From contig JAKJDL010000015.1 of assembly GCA_022705945.1 (NCBI GenBank), positions 1-36,022 of the forward strand: DNA of 36,022 nucleotides, in the 5' to 3' direction. Below, one piece after another: positions 30,272-36,022 of the stretch (position 1 is its first letter; every line of letters begins with the position of its first letter). The notes under the pieces are model-generated. The model was not told where the DNA came from. It searched no databases and saw nothing but the letters and a program-made list of their open reading frames with translations. Both the position numbers and the translations under genes were made by a program. The DNA comes from Candidatus Omnitrophota bacterium. GTDB lineage: Bacteria; Omnitrophota; Omnitrophia; Omnitrophales; Aquincolibacteriaceae.

Positions 30272-31641
30272 TTCTCGCGATCCAGGTCGGACTCGGGATT
30301 TTTATCCTCCGGAGTTCAAGCGGGCTAATTCTTGTTTATTATCTTCTGTCACCCCTCCTGCTTCTTCCGGCTTTTTATTTTCATAAAGAATCCGCCCGGA
30401 TATTCCTCGGGATTTCGCTCGCACTGGCGGTTCTTGTGAACGGCCGTTTCATCCTTGTGGACCCATGTCCGATCTGTCTTTTCTCTTTCTGGACGTTCCA
30501 GACCGTTTTTTTTGCCTTGCTTTGTTTTTATTCTCAGGAAATGAAAGCGGTCGTCCGGTTCGCGTCGGCAAAAAAGAACGAAGTCCATAAAAATCTGGAA
30601 AACCTCCAGACCAAATTCCAGACAAGGCTTTCGAGCCTCAAACATCTCGAGCTTCAGGTAAGCAGTCTCATGAATCTTTTCGAGATTGCCAGGGATTTCA
30701 GCGAGTGCATGGATTTTACGACCCTGACCGAGTTCCTGCTCAAAAAGCTCCGCAACGAGCTTTCTTTCAAAAGGATGCGAATCTTTTTGATGCCGTCGGC
30801 CGCGGCCTCCGAAAAGAAAACGGCCGTTAAGATCTACGAGATGGTATCCGAAGGCGTTTCGGAATCGGAGCGTGAGCTGTCGTCGGACGAGCGCGGAGAT
30901 TTTGAAACAATGAATTCCGGCAGGAACATGTTGAAACGTGATGGGAGCTGGTTTTTTCCGATCTTTGATGCGAACGGGTTGAGTTCCGTTTTTGCGATCG
31001 AGGGGGTGAAGGATGAGGATCTTGCCCGCGTTGAGGTTTTAAGCGCCTACCTGGTGCTTTTAATCAAGAAAATCAAGCTTTATGAAACTGTCCGGGAGCT
31101 CGCGATCGTGGATGAGCTGACCCAGGTTTTTGTGCGTCAGCATTTTACCGAACGTCTGGAGGAAGAAGTAAAGCGCAGCTTGCGTTTCAGGCTTCCTTTG
31201 GCGGTATTAATGTTAGACATCGATCATTTCAAAAGATATAATGACGAATTCGGACACTTGGTTGGGGACGCAACCTTGAAGGACGTCTCCGAGTTGCTCA
31301 AAAAAAATCTCCGGCGGGTCGATCTTGTGGGGCGGTATGGCGGGGAAGAGTTTGTTGTGGCTATGCCGGAAACAAACCTCGTGAACGCCGCGGAAGCGGC
31401 CGAGCGTATCCGTTCGAGCATCGCGCGGCATGATTTTCAGGTCTATAACGACAAGACGAAAGTGACTGTCAGCCAGGGCATCGAAGTTCTCGATGCGGAG
31501 GCCGTTAAGGACCCGGAGCATGCGGATGTCAGGGCGATTGTGGCGGATCTGATCCGGAATGCCGATGAAGCAATGTATCGCGCCAAAGAAGAAGGCCGCA
31601 ACCGGGTGTGTGTTTATAAGGAACCTAAAAAGCAATCATGA
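30253..31641 (+). CDS. Membrane GGDEF diguanylate cyclase
   Basis: A 462-aa paralogue of the preceding gene with the same plan. Three to four hydrophobic helices lie in residues 1-95 ([60 protein letters not shown]). Then come a coiled coil, a GAF-like region ([21 protein letters not shown]), and an intact GGDEF domain: [32 protein letters not shown] (I-site RxxD) and RYGGEEF, through [16 protein letters not shown]. It should make c-di-GMP and be product-inhibited. Its stop overlaps the lptD start (ATGA). Confidence 0.93.
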   Translation: MRKRLLILAIQVGLGIFILRSSSGLILVYYLLSPLLLLPAFYFHKESARIFLGISLALAVLVNGRFILVDPCPICLFSFWTFQTVFFALLCFYSQEMKAVVRFASAKKNEVHKNLENLQTKFQTRLSSLKHLELQVSSLMNLFEIARDFSECMDFTTLTEFLLKKLRNELSFKRMRIFLMPSAAASEKKTAVKIYEMVSEGVSESERELSSDERGDFETMNSGRNMLKRDGSWFFPIFDANGLSSVFAIEGVKDEDLARVEVLSAYLVLLIKKIKLYETVRELAIVDELTQVFVRQHFTERLEEEVKRSLRFRLPLAVLMLDIDHFKRYNDEFGHLVGDATLKDVSELLKKNLRRVDLVGRYGGEEFVVAMPETNLVNAAEAAERIRSSIARHDFQVYNDKTKVTVSQGIEVLDAEAVKDPEHADVRAIVADLIRNADEAMYRAKEEGRNRVCVYKEPKKQS

Positions 31642-33968
31642 GTTTTGATCCGATGAAAAAGATATCAAGATTAGCGCTGTTTTTTCTTGTTTTGGCTGTC
31701 CCTCCCGCTTTCGGGCAAGATCCTTCGGTTCCTGCAGATGAACAGAAATCTCCCCGCCCCAATCCTTTCAAGACTGTTTTTGATCAATCCCAGGCGAAAG
31801 TGGAAGCTGTGGCCGATAGCCTCGAATACCAGAAGGATTCCAATAAACTTGTCGCCCGAGGCAACGCGGTTCTGACATATCAGGGTATGAAACTACTTGC
31901 GGACTACGCCGAGCTCGAGACCGACACCAAAAAGGCTTATGCGAAGGGGCACGTTCTTGTTTTTGAAAACGAAACTCCGAAAATGAAGGGGGAGGAGGTT
32001 TATTTCGATTTTGAAAACAAGGCGGGCAGTTTTCCCAACGGGCGTGTTTTCAGTGAGCCCTGGTTTGCGCGCGGTGAAGACCTGCGTCAGGTTAAGGAGG
32101 GCGTGGTCAAGGTTTCCCAAGGCGGCGTGACGACATGTAATCTGGAAGATCCCCACTATGAAATTTGCTGCAAGAAGGCGACGCTTTATTCGGGCGTGAA
32201 ATTGCGGATGCAGAGTGCGACGATCTATGTGATGGGAAAACCTGTCTTCTGGCTTCCCTATCTTGAACTGCCGCTTAACTGGAACGTACCTTTCCAAGCA
32301 ACGGCGGGTTTCCGTTCGAAATACGGTGCCTATATCGAGCTTTCAAAAGGCATCACTTTCAATGAACACCTGGCGGGTAAATTGCGTGCGGACTGGCGTT
32401 CCAAACGAGGGTTCGGCGGCGGATGGGATCAATATTACGATTTTGGAAAGATGGCAAAAGGGGATATCAAGCTCTACTGGACCCAGGACAAAAGGGCACC
32501 GACTCCGACTCACAAAGATCTTGACGGGAAGGATGACCCTTATGGCGAACTTCAAAAGAGGGACAGGGGACGAATCACCTGGCGCCACCGGACGGACATT
32601 GACGATTATACCAACATCATCATGCGCTATCACCGCGCGGCCGACGCTTATCTTTTGCAGGATTTTTTTGAGGATGAGTATCGCTCCGAAATGGAACCTC
32701 ATTCCTTCGTGACCGCAACGCACAACACGCAGCGATGGGGCGCGATGGTCCACGCGGAAGCGAAGATGAACCGTTATGAAAATATTATCCAGCGTCTCCC
32801 GGAAGTTCGTCTGGATTGGAAGAACCAGCCTGTTTTCCGGGACAAGATTTACAATGCGAGCCGCATCCAGTTTGACAACCTTTCGAAAAAACTCGGTTAC
32901 AGCGATTACAATGAAGATGTTACCCGCGTTGATGGCTACAGCCGGTTTATCGCACCGATGAAATACAACGAGGTCAAGGTCACGCCGTTTGTCGGATATC
33001 GCGGGACCGAGTACAGCCGGGACCTTCGTTCGTCGGATGCCCATTTCCGTCAAGTACTTGAATATGGAGTGGATCTTAGGACCCAGGCCTACAAAACCTT
33101 TGATGTCACATTTGAGAAGGCGGGGATCGAGGTGAATCAGCTGCGCCATGTATTTGAACCGAGCGTCAAGATCCAGGGGACAGAGTCGACCCTGAGCGAA
33201 GAGAAAATTGCCCGCTTCGACACGATTGACATGATCGACGATGCGTCAGAGATCGTCCTCGGAATGGACAATCGCCTTCAGACGAAAAGGGTCGTCAATG
33301 GCAAAAGCCAGCGCGTGGATATCGTCAGCATGAATACCTACGCGCATTTCGCTATTTCGCCGTGGGATCCGACCCTGAAAGGCAACCAGTTTACGCTGAT
33401 TTCAAATGAGATTACGCTTCGCCCCTATGACTGGATGCAGTTCCAGCAGCGGTTTGAGTATGATGCGGCCCGGTCCTGTGTGAAACGCATGAATAACGAC
33501 CTGTTGGTCCGGGCGGGGCGCTTTCGCTTCCTCTTCGGGCACCGGTATGTCCATGATCAGTATGAATATTGGCAGAGCCTTCCGATTGAGGGTGCCCAGC
33601 AGTTTGTGGCGGATGCCGAGTTCAAGCTCAACCACCTTTGGAGTCTCGGAGGGTATATCCGTTGGGATACCTCGAGCGGAGACCTGGAAGAGTGGCAAGT
33701 GTCCGCGATCCGGGACCTTCATGATTTTATCCTGGATTTTGGTTACAACGTCAGGAACTCCAAGATCCAAAATAACAATAAAGAGCTCTACTTTAGTCTT
33801 CATATGAAAGCCTTTCCGGGATATAAGGCTCGGGCCGGAGGGGCCCGGGCGACTTTTTCGGAACCCCGGATCGGAGAGACGGTTGAAGGCGCCAGTCAGG
33901 ACCGCGGGAAATCAGCGGGGTATTTCAACCGCCAGCCTTATTCTCCCTTCTCGCAAACTTATCGGTAA
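31638..33968 (+). CDS. lptD: LPS-assembly protein LptD (OstA)
   Basis: Outer-membrane translocon that inserts LPS in the outer leaflet. The 776-aa precursor has a signal peptide (KKISRLALFFLVLAVPPAFGQ), an N-terminal OstA/LptA-like beta-jellyroll (VEAVADSLEYQKDSNKLVARGNAVLTYQGMKLLADYAEL), Cys residues in TTCNLEDPHYEICCKKATLY, and a long beta-barrel from PVFWLPYLELPLNW to the end. The ATG at 31638 overlaps the cyclase stop; ATG at 31653 would give a more usual MKKIS signal start. Its presence is the best evidence for an LPS-bearing outer membrane. Coupling to a cyclase gene is unusual. Confidence 0.9.
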   Translation: MSFDPMKKISRLALFFLVLAVPPAFGQDPSVPADEQKSPRPNPFKTVFDQSQAKVEAVADSLEYQKDSNKLVARGNAVLTYQGMKLLADYAELETDTKKAYAKGHVLVFENETPKMKGEEVYFDFENKAGSFPNGRVFSEPWFARGEDLRQVKEGVVKVSQGGVTTCNLEDPHYEICCKKATLYSGVKLRMQSATIYVMGKPVFWLPYLELPLNWNVPFQATAGFRSKYGAYIELSKGITFNEHLAGKLRADWRSKRGFGGGWDQYYDFGKMAKGDIKLYWTQDKRAPTPTHKDLDGKDDPYGELQKRDRGRITWRHRTDIDDYTNIIMRYHRAADAYLLQDFFEDEYRSEMEPHSFVTATHNTQRWGAMVHAEAKMNRYENIIQRLPEVRLDWKNQPVFRDKIYNASRIQFDNLSKKLGYSDYNEDVTRVDGYSRFIAPMKYNEVKVTPFVGYRGTEYSRDLRSSDAHFRQVLEYGVDLRTQAYKTFDVTFEKAGIEVNQLRHVFEPSVKIQGTESTLSEEKIARFDTIDMIDDASEIVLGMDNRLQTKRVVNGKSQRVDIVSMNTYAHFAISPWDPTLKGNQFTLISNEITLRPYDWMQFQQRFEYDAARSCVKRMNNDLLVRAGRFRFLFGHRYVHDQYEYWQSLPIEGAQQFVADAEFKLNHLWSLGGYIRWDTSSGDLEEWQVSAIRDLHDFILDFGYNVRNSKIQNNNKELYFSLHMKAFPGYKARAGGARATFSEPRIGETVEGASQDRGKSAGYFNRQPYSPFSQTYR

Positions 33969-33989
33969 ACAGGGAACTTTCTTCCGCTT

Positions 33990-35288
33990 ATGAAACTCGC
34001 TGTAATCGGCTCGGGATATGTCGGATTGGTTACGGGAGCTTGTTTTGCGCAGCTCGGCCATGAAGTGGTTTGTGTTGACAACGATCCGGAAAAGATACGG
34101 CTTCTGAAGGACGGTAAGGTGCATTTTTACGAACCGGGACTTCACGAAATGGTGACCCAGGCCGCATCCGCCGGCCGTTTGTCTTTTACCGCGGATATCC
34201 TGGATGTAGTTAACCGCTGTGAAGTCCTTTTTATCTGCGTGAATACCCCCTCGCTCCCGGACGGCGGCGCTGATCTGAACGCTGTGGAAAAGGTTACTAC
34301 CGTAGTCGCGAAACACCTCCGGAAATACTGTCTTCTTGTATCGAAAAGCACGGTCCCCGTTGAAACGGGCGAGTGGGTCCGGCGAACGGTGGTACGGCAT
34401 GTCCGGAAAGGGGTCAAGTTTGATGTCGCTTCCAATCCTGAATTTCTCCGGGAGGGGTCCGCGATCCATGACTTTATGGCGCCGGACAGGATCGTGATCG
34501 GGGTTGATTCTGCCCGGGCCGAAAAGATCCTCCGGGATCTTTATGCCAGCATGAAGGCTCCGCTCATTGTGACCGATATCAAAAGCGCCGAATTGATCAA
34601 GCATGCCTCCAACTCTTTTCTTGCCGCGAAGATCTCTTTTGCGAACGGTTTGTCCAGGGTCTGCGATGCGGTGGGGGCGGATGTGGACAAAGTGACTCGC
34701 GGCATGGGGTTGGATCCCCGCATCGGTCCCCAATTCCTCCGGGCGGGCGTCGGATTCGGAGGCGCCTGTTTTCCGAAAGATCTCAGGGCTTTTCTGCATA
34801 TTTCGGGTGAACTCGGGGTCAGTTTCGATCTTTTGGATGAAGTGATCCGGATCAATGAGACCCAGGCTCAGTATTTTGTACAGAAGATCATGAAGGGGAT
34901 GAAAACGTTCCGGGGTAAAACGATCGGAGTGCTCGGTCTTGCGTTCAAATCGGATACCGACGATATGCGCAATGCGCCTTCTCTTGCCGTGATCCCCGCG
35001 CTTCAGAAAAAGGGCGCGCGGATCCAGGCCTACGATCCCCAATCCATGCAAAAGGCCCGCCCTCATTTTAAGGGGATTCGATACGCTTCCGACACTTATG
35101 ATGCGGTCAAGGATGCCGATGCTGTGGTGCTTCTGACCGAATGGAAAGAATTCCGGAATATGGATTGCCGGCGGGTCCGCAGGGCGATGCGAGGATCGCT
35201 GTTTTTCGACGGACGAAACATGTTTGATCCGCGTGAGATGAAAAAATACGGTTTCCGGTATTCCAGTATCGGCCGGCCGTCGGTTTGA
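33990..35288 (+). CDS. ugd: UDP-glucose 6-dehydrogenase
   Basis: NAD-dependent two-step oxidation of UDP-glucose to UDP-glucuronate for surface polysaccharide. The 432-aa protein starts KLAVIGSGYVGLVTGACFAQLGHEV (Rossmann fold), then SKSTVPVETG, NPEFLREGSAIHDF, AELIKHASNSFLAAKISFAN with the conserved Lys/Asn, and GFGGACFPKDLRAF with the catalytic Cys (Ala replaces the usual Ser before it). GVLGLAFKSDTDDMRNAPS marks the C-terminal domain. It precedes an rmlA-like gene by 23 bases, suggesting a sugar-nucleotide operon running on past the window. Confidence 0.95.
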   Translation: MKLAVIGSGYVGLVTGACFAQLGHEVVCVDNDPEKIRLLKDGKVHFYEPGLHEMVTQAASAGRLSFTADILDVVNRCEVLFICVNTPSLPDGGADLNAVEKVTTVVAKHLRKYCLLVSKSTVPVETGEWVRRTVVRHVRKGVKFDVASNPEFLREGSAIHDFMAPDRIVIGVDSARAEKILRDLYASMKAPLIVTDIKSAELIKHASNSFLAAKISFANGLSRVCDAVGADVDKVTRGMGLDPRIGPQFLRAGVGFGGACFPKDLRAFLHISGELGVSFDLLDEVIRINETQAQYFVQKIMKGMKTFRGKTIGVLGLAFKSDTDDMRNAPSLAVIPALQKKGARIQAYDPQSMQKARPHFKGIRYASDTYDAVKDADAVVLLTEWKEFRNMDCRRVRRAMRGSLFFDGRNMFDPREMKKYGFRYSSIGRPSV

Positions 35289-35311
35289 AACGGAACGAAA
35301 GGGAGCGAACC

Positions 35312-36022
35312 ATGAAAGGTGTTATTCTTGCGGGGGGTCTGGGCACCAGGCTCTATCCTTTGACAAAAGTCACCAACAAGCACCTTCTTCCGGTCTATGA
35401 CAAGCCGATGATCTATTATCCGATCGAAACTCTCGTCAAGGCGGGGATCAGGGACATCCTTGTTGTGACGGGCGGAAACAATGCCGGTGATTTTTTGAAG
35501 TTGCTCGGTAACGGGAAACAGTTCGGTCTGAAACATATCAATTATACCTATCAGGAGGGGGAAGGCGGCATCGCTCACGCCCTCAGCCTGGCCGAGCATC
35601 TTGCCGACGGCGAGCGGATCGTGGTCATCCTGGGCGACAATATCATTGAAGCGAATATCACGCACTACGTTCGCCGATTCCAGAACCAGCCATCCGGTGC
35701 GCGTCTTCTTTTAAAGAAAGTATCGGACCCCGAGCGTTTTGGCGTCGCGTCATTCAAGGGAGACAAGATTACCGGGATCGTCGAGAAACCGAAAAAACCC
35801 GGAAGTCCCTACGCGGTGGTCGGCATCTACATGTACGATGCAGGAGTTTTTGACTTCATCAAAACGCTTCGCCCGTCGCGGCGCGGGGAGCTTGAGATCA
35901 CCGATGTAAACAACTGGTATCTTCGCAAAGGCACACTTGAATATGATGTCCTTCCGGGATACTGGACGGACGCCGGGACTTTTGAATCTCTTTATCGCGC
36001 GAACTTTCTTGTTTCGAAAAAA
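35312..36022 (+). CDS. Glucose-1-phosphate thymidylyltransferase-like nucleotidyltransferase, 3' end cut
   Basis: The frame is open from ATG 35312 to the last base (237 codons). It has the sugar nucleotidyltransferase signature LAGGLGTRLYPLTKVTNKHLLPVYDKPMIYYPIETL, then LGDNIIE, RFGVASFKGDKITGIVEKPKKPGS, AVVGIYMYD, RGELEITDVNN and GYWTDAGTFESLYRANFLV. The last motif falls close to the C-terminus in short forms of about 240 aa, so little may be missing; the longer RmlA form (about 290 aa) cannot be excluded. AGGGAG lies about 8 bases before the start. Activates glucose for surface sugar synthesis. Confidence 0.92.
   Translation, partial: MKGVILAGGLGTRLYPLTKVTNKHLLPVYDKPMIYYPIETLVKAGIRDILVVTGGNNAGDFLKLLGNGKQFGLKHINYTYQEGEGGIAHALSLAEHLADGERIVVILGDNIIEANITHYVRRFQNQPSGARLLLKKVSDPERFGVASFKGDKITGIVEKPKKPGSPYAVVGIYMYDAGVFDFIKTLRPSRRGELEITDVNNWYLRKGTLEYDVLPGYWTDAGTFESLYRANFLVSKK

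Noticed and set aside
1-36022. CRISPR arrays, prophage or toxin-antitoxin modules
   Set aside because: No regularly spaced repeats, cas genes, phage structural genes or convincing small toxin/antitoxin pairs were found on either strand.

Overview
The window looks like a chromosome segment from an uncultured Gram-negative (diderm) bacterium with moderately GC-rich coding DNA. An LPS-assembly protein (LptD), ADP-heptose synthesis genes, sigma-54, PilZ and GGDEF proteins, and an inverse autotransporter with a beta-helix passenger all fit a diderm. The style recalls Candidatus Omnitrophota (OP3) or a nearby PVC-type lineage. That placement comes from gene style only and is inference; a marker-gene tree would settle it. 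No phage, integrase or CRISPR is visible. Most genes lie on the + strand in tight operons with ATGA/GTGA stop-start overlaps.

Layout. 1-3180: murI (5' cut), queC, queE, rph, rdgB. 3181-3541: a hairpin, a remnant of a response-regulator receiver, and tRNA-Val(GAC) on the - strand with its promoter. 3542-4753 (-): two small heat-shock proteins, one membrane-anchored, separated by a perfect 14-bp inverted repeat. 4754-5073: AT-rich divergent promoter region. 5074-12588: translation block thrS, infC, rpmI, rplT, terminator, pheS, pheT, then rarA. ThrRS lacks the TGS domain and PheT lacks the OB-fold tRNA-binding insert. 12589-13693: very AT-rich promoter region, an unlisted 57-aa ORF, and a STAS-PilZ protein. 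13710-13919 (-): small unknown ORF. 14076-16499: inverse autotransporter with a beta-helix passenger. 16500-16812: IS-end-like repeats and a strong promoter-terminator pair that looks like an ~80-nt small RNA or an attenuated leader. 16813-21114: DUF1844, LPG-synthase-like membrane protein, aroQ, accB, accC, AmaP-like protein. 21159-24820: PPi-type phosphofructokinase, gmhA, rfaE2, thiE, PfkB-family kinase. 24833-25097: tRNA-Gly(CCC) and tRNA-Thr(CGT). 25231-26664 (-): rpoN, apparently leaderless. 26868-36022: accD, UgpC-type ABC ATPase, two tandem membrane GGDEF proteins (the first frameshifted), lptD, ugd, and an rmlA-like gene cut by the window end.

Themes. Envelope biogenesis recurs: murI, fatty-acid synthesis (accBCD), ADP-heptose (gmhA, rfaE2), LPS export (lptD), sugar nucleotides (ugd, rmlA) and a surface adhesin. 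C-di-GMP signalling is represented by two cyclases and one PilZ receptor. The points most worth a second look are the small RNA/leader at 16637-16753 next to IS-like repeats and the adhesin, the 57-aa ORF coupled to a STAS-PilZ protein whose phospho-acceptor Ser is Ala, the frameshifted cyclase, the predicted PPi-dependent PFK, and the leaderless rpoN.
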